Below are positions 54,695-63,621 of a DNA stretch of 64,000 nt, one piece after another (position 1 is the stretch's first letter; the number at the start of each line of letters is the position of its first letter). The position numbers and the translations under genes were made by a program. Below the pieces are notes generated by a model. It saw nothing but the letters and a program-made list of their open reading frames with translations, had not been told where the DNA came from and did no database searches. Source of the DNA: Aestuariibaculum sediminum (GTDB lineage: Bacteria; Bacteroidota; Bacteroidia; Flavobacteriales; Flavobacteriaceae); the NCBI RefSeq assembly GCF_014596945.1, contig NZ_JACVXB010000001.1, positions 62,001 through 126,000 on the forward strand. Direction: 5' to 3'.

Positions 54695-55315
54695 ATGAAT
54701 TTGTTCAAATCAGTCTTAGTTGTCGTTACTTGTCTAACTTTAACCAATTGCGCTTCACGTTACAAGCCCCTTAATCCTTCAACCGTAAATTATGTTTCAC
54801 AAACCGAAAACAAAAATCTAAAACTCGAGTACCGTTATAGTTTATTAGAAAAAAAATACGCAAAAAAAGAAATTAAAAAAGGCGTAAAATTAGTAGCTCT
54901 AAAAGTTACTAACAACTCCGATAAAACTATCGTTTTCGGTCAAGATGCAACTTTAAACTATGCAAATGGCACCCCTGTTACCATTTTAAACACCGAAGAA
55001 ACCTTTAAATCCTTAAAACAACATTCGGCCCTCTATTTATTGTATCTGCTATTAACGCCTGTAAATTTTTACACTTATGAAACCAACTCTTATGGTGTTC
55101 AAGAAACCACGAGTTCAACGCCTGTAGGATTAGTGCTTGGTCCTGGTATTGCCGCAGGCAATGTTATTCTAGCGAGCTCATCAAATAAAAAATTTAAAAA
55201 CGAGCTACAGCAAAACGAGATTATAGGTATGACAATACAACCAGGGGAAACCAAATTTGGCTTAATAGGTTTAAAATCCTTCACCTACGACAGTTTAAAA
55301 CTGAAGGTTAATTAA
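54695..55315 (+). CDS. Hypothetical lipoprotein
   Basis: The 206-residue protein has a lipoprotein signal (SVLVVVTCLTLTNCASRYK). The mature part has VKLVALKVTNNSDKTIVFGQ near residue 65-84, an immunoglobulin-like strand pattern, a hydrophobic alanine/glycine-rich segment VGLVLGPGIAAGNVILASSS near residue 150, and a C-terminal PGETKFGLIGLKS. It resembles the adhesin-like or transport-associated lipoproteins of Flavobacteria, without a named family. A hairpin terminator follows. Confidence 0.55.
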   Translation: MNLFKSVLVVVTCLTLTNCASRYKPLNPSTVNYVSQTENKNLKLEYRYSLLEKKYAKKEIKKGVKLVALKVTNNSDKTIVFGQDATLNYANGTPVTILNTEETFKSLKQHSALYLLYLLLTPVNFYTYETNSYGVQETTSSTPVGLVLGPGIAAGNVILASSSNKKFKNELQQNEIIGMTIQPGETKFGLIGLKSFTYDSLKLKVN

Positions 55316-55343
55316 ATGAAAATATCTCAATTAAAACAATTTT

Positions 55344-55371
55344 AAAAAGCACCTTTTAGAGGTGTTTTTTT
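55344..55371 (+). terminator. Intrinsic terminator
   Basis: AAAAGCACC and GGTGTTTTTT pair around TTTTAGA, with a T-run at the right. Confidence 0.7.
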
Positions 55372-55456
55372 TATCCCTATAAATATATACTTAATGGTAT
55401 AGTGATTTTTATAAACAGCCTTATATTTACATGCCAATCTAATTATTTCAAATAAA

Positions 55457-57820
55457 ATGCTTTTAAAATCAAAATTATTCATACTATTTTTAACAGGTAT
55501 CCTTTTTATAGGATGCAAATCTTCAAATAACGACATTTATGTAAGCGTGGCGGGGAGTGACTCGAACTCGGGCACTAAGGATTCTCCCGTTCAAACGATT
55601 ACTCAAGCCTTAAAAATCGCAAAGTCAATAAAAACCAAAAGTAACAACTCCATTACTATCATGGTAAAATCAGGAGATTACCATTTAACAGAACCGTTGG
55701 TTATTACACCTGAATTAAATGACCTTTCTATTGTTGGTGAGTTTAAAGGCCAAGTCAAAATAAAAGGTTCTAAAGTCATAGCAACCCATTGGAAGCGTTT
55801 TGATGAAAATATTTGGGTAACAGACCTTACCGATGATATTGATTTTAATCAGCTGTTTGTAAATGGTGAAAAACAAATATTAGCACGTTTTCCGAATTAT
55901 GATGAAAATGAAAAGTATTGGCAAGGCTATTCAGCAGATGCGACATCAAAGGAACGCATTATGTCCTGGAAAAATCCTGTTGGTGGATTTATTCATGGTA
56001 TGCACAGTGGGCGCTGGGGTGGATTTCATTACCAAATAACCAATGTAACAGAAGACGGCGAACTAAATCTTTCTGGTGGCCATCAAAATAACAGACCATC
56101 AGACATGCATCCGGAGTTTAGAATGGTTGAAAATATTTTTGAAGAACTCGATAGTGAAAATGAATGGTATTATAATTCAAAAGAGAAAAAACTCTATTTG
56201 TGGCCTTCTGAAAAAACCAATCTTAATGCTTCAATTATTGAAGCTTCAACTCTTAAACATCTTATCGAAATTAAAGGGAATATAGAAAATCCTGTGGAGC
56301 ATATAACAATTGAAAACTTAATATTTGAACATACCCAACGTACGTTCATGGAACCATACGATCCTTTACTTCGTAGTGACTGGACAATTTATCGAGGTGG
56401 TACAATTACCTTAGATGGAAGTGCGCATTGCATGATTAATAATTGTGAATTCACCAACCTTGGTGGCAATGTTATATTTGTTAACGGTTATAATCGTGAA
56501 CATACTTTTAAGGGAAACCACATATACAATTGTGGGGCTTCGGCAATTAGTTTTGTTGGTGATGCTTCGTCGGTACGGTCACCTTCATTTCAATATGGTG
56601 AATTTGTCCCTGCAAAGGACATGGATACCGTTAAAGGTCCTGCTAATGAATTATATCCAGCCAAATGCATGGTGGAAAATAACCTCATCTATAGAATTGG
56701 TCGGGTTGAAAAACAAGTGGCTGGGGTGCAAATTTCTATGGCTATGAAAATCCATGTTAAAAACAATAGTATTTACGATGTTCCCAGAGCAGGAATTAAT
56801 GTAAGCGAAGGTACCTGGGGCGGCCATATAATAGAATTTAACGACGTTTTCAATACAGTTTTGGAAACCAGCGATCATGGTGCCTTTAATTCCTGGGGAA
56901 GAGACCGATTCTGGCACCCTACATACCATGTTATTGATAGTTTAGTTCATGCCAATCCTAAAATGCCTTACTGGGATGCCATGTATACAACAATTATTAG
57001 AAATAATCGGTTTCGATGTGACCATGGATGGGATATCGATCTTGATGACGGCTCATCAAACTACCACATATATAATAACTTGTGTTTAAATGGCGGTATA
57101 AAACTACGTGAAGGGTTTTATCGAACAGTTGAAAATAATATTATGGTAAATAATGGGTTCCATCCACATGTTTGGTTTGATAATAGCAACGATGTTTTTA
57201 AACATAATATTATGATGACCAAACATTTCCCAATAAGACTTAAAGGTTGGGGTAAAGAAGTGGATTATAATGTGTTTCCCGACTCTACCGCTTTGGCTTT
57301 AGCCCAAAAAAACAACACCGATATACATAGTGTATTTGGCAATCCATCGTTTGTTTCTCCAAAGGACAGCGATTTTTCTGTTTCTGAAAATTCCATTGCC
57401 TTAAACATTGGTTTTAAGAACTTTTCAATGGATCAATTTGGTGTTCAGAAACCAGATTTAAAGCTAATTGCCAAACAACCTGAAATACCAGAACTAATTA
57501 GCAAATTAGAAAAAAACTCAAAAACCAACACCTTTAAATGGCTAGGGACCACATTAAAAAACATTGAAACCCCAGAAGAACAATCGGCTTCCGGGCTGTT
57601 CGATATGAACGGTATTATCGTGTTAAAAATTGAAGAAAACAGTAAACTATCGCCGTCTAACCTAAAAGAAAATGATGTTATTATTGGTTTAAATGACGAC
57701 AAAATTAAAAACACTGAAGACTTTTTAAACAAATACCAAGGTGTTAGCTGGCAAGGTCAGATGACTATAACAGTAATTAGAAATCAGCAGCGCATTAAAA
57801 TTCATGTAAACCTAAAATAG
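55457..57820 (+). CDS. Right-handed beta-helix lipoprotein with C-terminal PDZ domain (glycan-active, GH141-like)
   Basis: The 787-residue protein has a lipoprotein signal (FLTGILFIGCKSSNN, Cys20). The beta-helix part opens IYVSVAGSDSNSGTKDSPVQ (residues 28-47) and has repeated rungs rich in N (for example MINNCEFTNLGGNVIF and HVKNNSIYDVPRAGINV). After about residue 690 there is a PDZ-like module (NSKLSPSNLKENDVIIGLND, then MTITVIRNQQRIKIHV). This layout occurs in glycan-active Bacteroidota proteins such as the GH141 fucosidase/xylanase type. The neighbourhood fucosidase makes a fucose-linked glycan plausible, but the activity is only inferred. Confidence 0.7.
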   Translation: MLLKSKLFILFLTGILFIGCKSSNNDIYVSVAGSDSNSGTKDSPVQTITQALKIAKSIKTKSNNSITIMVKSGDYHLTEPLVITPELNDLSIVGEFKGQVKIKGSKVIATHWKRFDENIWVTDLTDDIDFNQLFVNGEKQILARFPNYDENEKYWQGYSADATSKERIMSWKNPVGGFIHGMHSGRWGGFHYQITNVTEDGELNLSGGHQNNRPSDMHPEFRMVENIFEELDSENEWYYNSKEKKLYLWPSEKTNLNASIIEASTLKHLIEIKGNIENPVEHITIENLIFEHTQRTFMEPYDPLLRSDWTIYRGGTITLDGSAHCMINNCEFTNLGGNVIFVNGYNREHTFKGNHIYNCGASAISFVGDASSVRSPSFQYGEFVPAKDMDTVKGPANELYPAKCMVENNLIYRIGRVEKQVAGVQISMAMKIHVKNNSIYDVPRAGINVSEGTWGGHIIEFNDVFNTVLETSDHGAFNSWGRDRFWHPTYHVIDSLVHANPKMPYWDAMYTTIIRNNRFRCDHGWDIDLDDGSSNYHIYNNLCLNGGIKLREGFYRTVENNIMVNNGFHPHVWFDNSNDVFKHNIMMTKHFPIRLKGWGKEVDYNVFPDSTALALAQKNNTDIHSVFGNPSFVSPKDSDFSVSENSIALNIGFKNFSMDQFGVQKPDLKLIAKQPEIPELISKLEKNSKTNTFKWLGTTLKNIETPEEQSASGLFDMNGIIVLKIEENSKLSPSNLKENDVIIGLNDDKIKNTEDFLNKYQGVSWQGQMTITVIRNQQRIKIHVNLK

Positions 57821-57848
57821 CATAATTTCAAAACATTTAATACAGACT

Positions 57849-57879
57849 CAAAAACGCTCTTTCGGGCGTTTTTTTTTGT
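57849..57879 (+). terminator. Intrinsic terminator after the beta-helix gene
   Basis: AAAACGCTC and GGGCGTTTT pair around TTTC, followed by a long T-run. Confidence 0.85.
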
Positions 57880-58038
57880 GGTGAAAACTATACCATTAAG
57901 AAAATTAAAAAATAGACACATACTTATTAATAATGATAAAATATTCGTTGCAAAATAAAATTGTAAGAATTTTTTCTATATTAGTATTATTCAAAATACA
58001 CCCTTTTTTATGCTAAACGGTGTACATATATTAAATAA

Positions 58039-58173
58039 ATGAGAAACATCTTTGCTTGTTTGCTATTAGCATTTTTAACCTTCATTAAAATAAACATTTA
58101 CATGTTTTTTAAACCAATAGCATACGGCAAAAAGTTCGTATTAACTTCTCAAAAAACGTTCAGCTACTTATGA
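58039..58173 (+). CDS. Possible 44-residue membrane peptide coupled to the M48 gene
   Basis: An ATG at 58039 opens a frame that stops with TGA at 58171-58173. Its last codons overlap the ATG of the peptidase gene by four bases (ATGA). The peptide begins MRNIFACLLLAFLTFIKINI, an evident membrane or signal segment, and ends with a basic tail (KKFVLTSQKTFSYL). The overlap is typical of translational coupling, but no homologue is known to me, and the frame is short. The rest of 57880-58038 shows no gene. Confidence 0.4.
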   Translation: MRNIFACLLLAFLTFIKINIYMFFKPIAYGKKFVLTSQKTFSYL

Positions 58174-60251
58174 TCAAAGACACCGTTAAACTATCGGAAG
58201 CATTCAAAGCACAAACTAAAAAAGCGATTATATCCATTTGTTTATTTGTATTCACATACGTTATTATGCTTGCCCTCTCGGTAGGGTTAACCTTATTATG
58301 TGTTTATGGCGGTATTGCTTTGATAACAGCTAAACCTACATTAATAACTATTGCATTAGGTATTGGTTTAGCCAGTATGGGCGTATTCATTTTAATTTTT
58401 TTAATAAAATTCATTTTTAAATCCCACAAAACAGACCGCTCTCATTTAGTAGAGATAACAAAAGAAAACGAACCTGAACTTTTTAATCTCATCGGAACTA
58501 TTGTTAAGCAAGTAGGCACAAATTTCCCAAAAAAGGTCTATCTATCATCAGAGGTTAATGCCGCTGTTTTTTATGATTCTAATTTTTGGAGTATGATTTT
58601 CCCTGTTCAAAAAAACCTACTCATTGGAGTTGGTTTGGTTAATACCATTACCAAAGCTGAACTGACCGCAATTTTAAGCCATGAATTTGGACATTTTTCA
58701 CAAAAATCAATGAAAGTAGGTAGCTATGTTTACAATGTAAATCAGGTTATTTTTAATATGCTTTATGATAACGATTCGTATGACAAAATGATTCAGGGGT
58801 GGGCAAACGTAAGCGGTTACTTTTCAATCTTTGCCATAATTGCTGTAAAAATTATTGAAGGCATTAAGTCTGTACTTAAAAACATGTACGAACTTGTTAA
58901 TAAAAACTACATGAGCTTATCCAGAGAAATGGAATTTCATGCCGATGAAATAGCTGCAAGCATAACCGGATACGAACCTTTGAAAAGCTCACTACTAAGA
59001 ATGGAACTAACCAATCACGCTTTAAATGCGGTATTTATGCATTACGAGAATAAAATAGCCGAGAATGTAATAAGTGAAAATATTTTCAAAGAACAAACCT
59101 TCGTTATGAACTTTATTGCTGAGGACAATCAAATTCCAATAAAAGCTAACCTCCCTATGTTGAGCGTTGAAGAAATTAATAAGTTCAACAAATCAAAATT
59201 GGTTATAACTGATCAATGGGCATCTCACCCGAGTACTGAAGAACGAATTGAGCGATTAGAAAAAATCATCGACACTTCAACAAATCATCAATTATACACC
59301 CCTGCCAACGATATCTTTAAAGACTATAAAGCTATTCAAACAAGATTAACTAAACTGCTTTTTAAAGACATAAAATATGAAACCGAGCCTACGGTTTCTT
59401 CTTTTGAAACATTTAAAGATAATTTCACCCAAGAATTTTATAACAATACATTTCCGAAGTATTATAATGGCTATTACGACAATAAAATTCCAGTACAATT
59501 TGAACTTCCTGACCCTTCTGAGCATCTTAAAACAGAACATCGTGAGTATCTTTTTTCTGAAGAAAAACTTGACTTAATTTATACAAGTATTGCTTTACAA
59601 AACGATATTGATATTTTAAACCAAATTGCAGATAAGTCGATTAACCTAAAAACTTTTGATTATGATGGCATTAAATATTCAAGAAAACATGCCAAAACGT
59701 TAATTAATAAATTAAGTTCTGAATTAGAAACTACAAATACTGAAATTAAAGAAAATGACCTTAATATTTTCAAGTACTTCCTTGGATTAGAATCCCCTTT
59801 AAGCCAAACATCGACATTAAAAACATTATATCTCAATTTCTTTAAATTTAATGAAGGTTTAGAGACAAAATATGAAATTTACAATAACCTGAATAATGCG
59901 TTACAATTTGTTAGTCAGGTAACACCCGTTGATAAAATACGAGCTAATTTTATTAATATACAAGCCTTAGAAATTAAACTAAAGGATCAAATAAAAGCCA
60001 TTTTAAAAGACCCCAAATTAATATCTGAAATGACCAAAGAGATGACAGATAATTTCGAGGCATACTTATCTAAACAATGGATTTATTTTGGTAATGAAAA
60101 CTATTTCGACAAAAATCTCCAGATGCTCTACATAGCCATGAATAATTTTATTTACCTGTTATCGAGAGAACAATTTCTTTTAAAGAAGGAACTTCTTCAA
60201 TACCAAATAGAACTCCTTCCTACGGCACAAAAGTCGGTAAGTAATAACTAA
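58170..60251 (+). CDS. M48-family membrane metallopeptidase
   Basis: The 693-residue protein has two N-terminal membrane helices (residues about 20-45 and 60-82), followed by a peptidase domain. The zinc motif is AILSHEFGHFSQKS with HEFGH at residues 171-175, and SREMEFHADEIAA near residue 250 provides the third ligand Glu. The segment QWASHPSTEERIERLEKI after it is also typical of HtpX/Ste24-like proteins. The C-terminal 300 residues are a large, mostly helical extension with no motif. M48 peptidases take part in membrane protein quality control. A small ORF overlaps its start by four bases. Confidence 0.85.
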   Translation: MIKDTVKLSEAFKAQTKKAIISICLFVFTYVIMLALSVGLTLLCVYGGIALITAKPTLITIALGIGLASMGVFILIFLIKFIFKSHKTDRSHLVEITKENEPELFNLIGTIVKQVGTNFPKKVYLSSEVNAAVFYDSNFWSMIFPVQKNLLIGVGLVNTITKAELTAILSHEFGHFSQKSMKVGSYVYNVNQVIFNMLYDNDSYDKMIQGWANVSGYFSIFAIIAVKIIEGIKSVLKNMYELVNKNYMSLSREMEFHADEIAASITGYEPLKSSLLRMELTNHALNAVFMHYENKIAENVISENIFKEQTFVMNFIAEDNQIPIKANLPMLSVEEINKFNKSKLVITDQWASHPSTEERIERLEKIIDTSTNHQLYTPANDIFKDYKAIQTRLTKLLFKDIKYETEPTVSSFETFKDNFTQEFYNNTFPKYYNGYYDNKIPVQFELPDPSEHLKTEHREYLFSEEKLDLIYTSIALQNDIDILNQIADKSINLKTFDYDGIKYSRKHAKTLINKLSSELETTNTEIKENDLNIFKYFLGLESPLSQTSTLKTLYLNFFKFNEGLETKYEIYNNLNNALQFVSQVTPVDKIRANFINIQALEIKLKDQIKAILKDPKLISEMTKEMTDNFEAYLSKQWIYFGNENYFDKNLQMLYIAMNNFIYLLSREQFLLKKELLQYQIELLPTAQKSVSNN

Positions 60252-60270
60252 TTCTCAAATCTTACAATAC

Positions 60271-60954
60271 ATGAAAATAGTCTTTTCCTTATTACTTTGT
60301 TCCGTTGTCTTTTTATTACAGGCACAAGATATGACATTTGAAAAACCAAACTATAAGCAAATTAAACGAAATATTGCGAATGAAAAATCTAATTTGTTTT
60401 ACGACATCTTAATGCAAAAATATAAGAATTCGGACTCTACCCTAAACCTAAACGAAAAAAGACATTTGTACTATGGTTATACATTTCAGGACACCTATTC
60501 TGCTTATGCTATTTCCGATTATGAAGATAGTTTAAACGTGCATTTTAAAAACGAGAGTCATAATCCTTTCGTATTACAGGAAATCATTCGGGTGAGCGAT
60601 TCTATATTAAAAGAAAAACCGTTTAGTTTACAAACCTTAAATGCGCAACTTTATGCCTTTGATAAATTGGGGGATCAGGAAAATTTCAATAAAAAAATAA
60701 CACAGGCCAAAATTATTTTCGATGCGCTTCTAAGCTCAGGTAATGGGCACTCAAAGCAAGATGCTTTTTATGTTATTTATACGTCACATGAATACATTTT
60801 GCTCAATTACTTAGGGTACCAATTTGGAGGCCAGCAAAGTTTAATTGAACATTACGATTTTTTAACTATTAAAAACCCAACTGAAGAACTTGAAGGCTTA
60901 TACTTTGATGTTAGTCCCTGCTTAAACTCCCTAAATAGTTTATTTAAAAATTAA
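60271..60954 (+). CDS. DUF4919-like exported protein
   Basis: The 227-residue protein has a signal peptide (VFSLLLCSVVFLLQAQ-DM). The mature part opens FEKPNYKQIKRNIANEKSNL and has LNLNEKRHLYYGYTFQDTYS near residue 63-82, the pattern of the DUF4919 family of Bacteroidota, proteins with mostly alpha-helical, TPR-like structure. The role is unknown. It follows the M48 gene by 19 bases on the same strand and may be its partner or substrate adaptor, which is speculation based on position. Confidence 0.65.
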   Translation: MKIVFSLLLCSVVFLLQAQDMTFEKPNYKQIKRNIANEKSNLFYDILMQKYKNSDSTLNLNEKRHLYYGYTFQDTYSAYAISDYEDSLNVHFKNESHNPFVLQEIIRVSDSILKEKPFSLQTLNAQLYAFDKLGDQENFNKKITQAKIIFDALLSSGNGHSKQDAFYVIYTSHEYILLNYLGYQFGGQQSLIEHYDFLTIKNPTEELEGLYFDVSPCLNSLNSLFKN

Positions 60955-60985
60955 ATAATTTAGCATTAAGAAAATATTTTTTTAA

Positions 60986-61624
60986 ATGACTTCAAATGTT
61001 GAAACCTATTTTAATGAAGGTTGTAATAGATGTTCCCTTGGAGGCACACATGGCTGTAAAGTGCATAACTGGATTGAAATACTACAAGCGTTACGCCATA
61101 TTATTTTAGAATGCGGTCTAACAGAAACTTGTAAATGGGGTGTGCCATGTTACACATATAACAATAATAATGTAATTATGCTTAGTGCTTACAAAAATTT
61201 TTGTTGTATTAGCTTTTTTAAAGGAGCATTACTCAGCAATGACCGCGACTTGTTAGTAGCTCCAGGTGCTAACTCGCAAGCAGCTCGTTTACTAAAGTTC
61301 ACAAAAATAGATCAAGTAAAACAACTAAAACAAAGTATTAAAAGCTATATATATGAAGCGATAGAAATCGAAAAACAAGGCCTTAAAGTTTCTTTTAAAA
61401 CTCAACCAGAACCACTTCCTGGAGAACTTCTTGAAATATTTGAAACTGACCCACTACTTAAATCAGCTTTTGAAGCTTTAACACCCGGAAGACAGCGTGG
61501 ATATATACTTTACTTTTCAGCGCCTAAACAATCTAAAACAAGAGTTTCTCGTATTGAAAAATGTACCCAGAACATCCTACACGGCATTGGATTGCATGAC
61601 AATTATAAAGCTAAAAAAAGATAA
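60986..61624 (+). CDS. YdeI/OmdA-like protein with DUF1801 N-terminal domain
   Basis: The 212-residue protein has two parts. The N-terminal part (residues 1 to about 125) with CRWCSLGG-like start (NRCSLGGTHGCK) and ETCKWGVPCYTYNNNNVIML belongs to the DUF1801 fold. The C-terminal part has KTQPEPLPGELLEIFETDPL and AFEALTPGRQRGYILYFSAP, the signature of YdeI/OmdA-like proteins that are involved in envelope stress or antimicrobial peptide resistance in some bacteria. It lacks a signal peptide. A related small domain is encoded at 10462-10839. It follows the DUF4919-like gene by 31 bases. Confidence 0.75.
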   Translation: MTSNVETYFNEGCNRCSLGGTHGCKVHNWIEILQALRHIILECGLTETCKWGVPCYTYNNNNVIMLSAYKNFCCISFFKGALLSNDRDLLVAPGANSQAARLLKFTKIDQVKQLKQSIKSYIYEAIEIEKQGLKVSFKTQPEPLPGELLEIFETDPLLKSAFEALTPGRQRGYILYFSAPKQSKTRVSRIEKCTQNILHGIGLHDNYKAKKR

Positions 61625-61696
61625 TGTATTAAAGCCAACAAGAGCCCTTCGAATAAGAAAAGTTTACTATATTTAAAACTAACCATTACAACAGCT

Positions 61697-63601
61697 ATGA
61701 ACATAAAATTCAATATATTACAATTTCAATTTGTATTAAAACACTTTATTCTGTTATGCTTTCTAATCGCATGGAATTATAATTTCGCTCAAGAATTACA
61801 AGAAATATCTCTTAAATCGGAAGTAAGTGCTGTAACTGTTTTTATCGAAGGTGCACAGATTACTCGAGAAAAATCGGTTGATTTAAAACCTGGTATTACT
61901 AACATTAAATTCACAAACCTCTCCCCGTTTATTAAGGGCAAAAGTGTTCAGGTTAAAGCTACTGGGAACGTTACTGTATTAGGAGTAAATCACCAACAAA
62001 ATTATATTGATGAATTAAAAAAGTCGGATGAAGTTATTGCACTGGAAACGCGTGCAGAAGAATTACAAGACAAAATTAAAATTGAAAACACACATTTAGA
62101 AATTATCTCTGAAGACATTAAATTTTTAACAGAAAACCGACAAATTGGTGGTAAAAATGAAACCCTTACGGTAACCGATTTAAAAACAACCTCCGATTTT
62201 TACAGTAGTAAATTAACCAGTTTAAGGTTAGAAGAAATAGAAAGACAAAAAACATTAAAAAAGCTGCTAAAAGAAGCTAATGATGTGAGCGACCAGTTAA
62301 ACAGCATAACTAGCAAAAAAGATTTTGCTAATGGTGAAGTCGTTATAAAAATTAAAGCAAACACCTATCAAAAATCTAATATTGCATTAAATTATGTTGT
62401 TAATAATGCCGGGTGGTATCCTAGTTACGATATAAGAGCAAAAAACATATCTGAGCCTGTTCAAATGGTATATAAAGCAAATGTAAAACAAGATACCAAA
62501 GTCGATTGGAAAAATGTAAAATTGAAATTTTCATCGGCCAACCCAAACCTTTCTGGCACAGCCCCTCAATTAAAAACTTATTTCCTCGATTACCACTCAG
62601 CGCCGCCGAGATACAAAACACAAATTAATGAAGTTTCAGGAAGGGTAACCGACCTGAATAACACGCCTCTTCCTGGAGTTAATGTAAATATTGAAGGAAC
62701 AACAATTGGTACCGTAACCAATTTCGATGGTTTTTACTCACTGGCAATACCTAACAATTCAAGTCGACTACAGTTTTCTTATATCGGTTTTCAAACAAAA
62801 ACCTTACCCGTTTTTAATTCGACTGTAAATGTAAAACTAACCGAAGACCAATCTCAATTAGATGAAGTGGTTGTCGTTGGATATGGGAAAGAAAATAGAG
62901 CTGCTGCCGTAGGGAGTATTCGAGCCGAAAAAATAACTGGATCAAATTTAAACACGGTAAAAAAAACAATACCGCTTCAACAGGTTGAAAACCAAACCAC
63001 CGTTGATTTTGAAGTTGAAATTCCATACACGATCAACTCTGACAATAAAAATTATGCCGTAGACATGGTTAATTATGAGCTACCAGCGAATTATCAATAT
63101 TATGCCATTCCTAAAATTGAAAAAGAAGCTTATTTGGTGGCCAGTATTAATAACTGGGAGCAATACAATTTACTTGAAGGTGAAGCCAATATCTTTTTTG
63201 AAAATACTTTTATTGGCAAAACCATACTCGATACCAGATACGCAAGCGACACATTGCAAGTATCTCTTGGCAGAGACAAAAATATAAGCATTAACAGAGA
63301 AAAGGTTACCGATTATACATCGAAAAAGTTTATCGGAGGGAAAAAGGAACAATCGCGAGCATGGAAAATTTCAGTAAAAAATAACAAATCGAAAACCATT
63401 AATATGATTGTTCTAGATCAGGTTCCGGTATCGATACAGGAAGATATTAAAGTTGATATTTTAGAAATATCAAAAGGGAAATTAACCCCAGAAAATGGCG
63501 AAGTTAAATGGGAGTTAGAAGTGTCTCCAAATGAGAATAAAGTATTGAATCTATATTACAGTGTTAAATTTCCGAAGAATCAAAACTTAATTATCGAATA
63601 A
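61697..63601 (+). CDS. DUF4139/MuiA-like exported protein with inserted SusC-type N-terminal domain
   Basis: The 634-residue protein has a signal (FILLCFLIAWNYNFAQ-EL). A DUF4140-like start (SAVTVFIEGAQITREKSVDL) is followed by a helical coiled part and a first beta-domain (LNYVVNNAGWYPSYDIRAKN). Between residues 312 and about 398 is a carboxypeptidase-regulatory-like domain (VSGRVTDLNNTPLPGVNVNI) ending DEVVVVGYGKE, just as at the N-terminus of SusC-type receptors. DUF4139 resumes after it (DFEVEIPYTINSDNKNYAVD to the C-terminus). The inserted part lacks a plug and barrel, so it is not a receptor. The function of MuiA-like proteins is unclear. Confidence 0.8.
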   Translation: MNIKFNILQFQFVLKHFILLCFLIAWNYNFAQELQEISLKSEVSAVTVFIEGAQITREKSVDLKPGITNIKFTNLSPFIKGKSVQVKATGNVTVLGVNHQQNYIDELKKSDEVIALETRAEELQDKIKIENTHLEIISEDIKFLTENRQIGGKNETLTVTDLKTTSDFYSSKLTSLRLEEIERQKTLKKLLKEANDVSDQLNSITSKKDFANGEVVIKIKANTYQKSNIALNYVVNNAGWYPSYDIRAKNISEPVQMVYKANVKQDTKVDWKNVKLKFSSANPNLSGTAPQLKTYFLDYHSAPPRYKTQINEVSGRVTDLNNTPLPGVNVNIEGTTIGTVTNFDGFYSLAIPNNSSRLQFSYIGFQTKTLPVFNSTVNVKLTEDQSQLDEVVVVGYGKENRAAAVGSIRAEKITGSNLNTVKKTIPLQQVENQTTVDFEVEIPYTINSDNKNYAVDMVNYELPANYQYYAIPKIEKEAYLVASINNWEQYNLLEGEANIFFENTFIGKTILDTRYASDTLQVSLGRDKNISINREKVTDYTSKKFIGGKKEQSRAWKISVKNNKSKTINMIVLDQVPVSIQEDIKVDILEISKGKLTPENGEVKWELEVSPNENKVLNLYYSVKFPKNQNLIIE

Positions 63602-63621
63602 ATAGAATCAAAAAAAGACTT

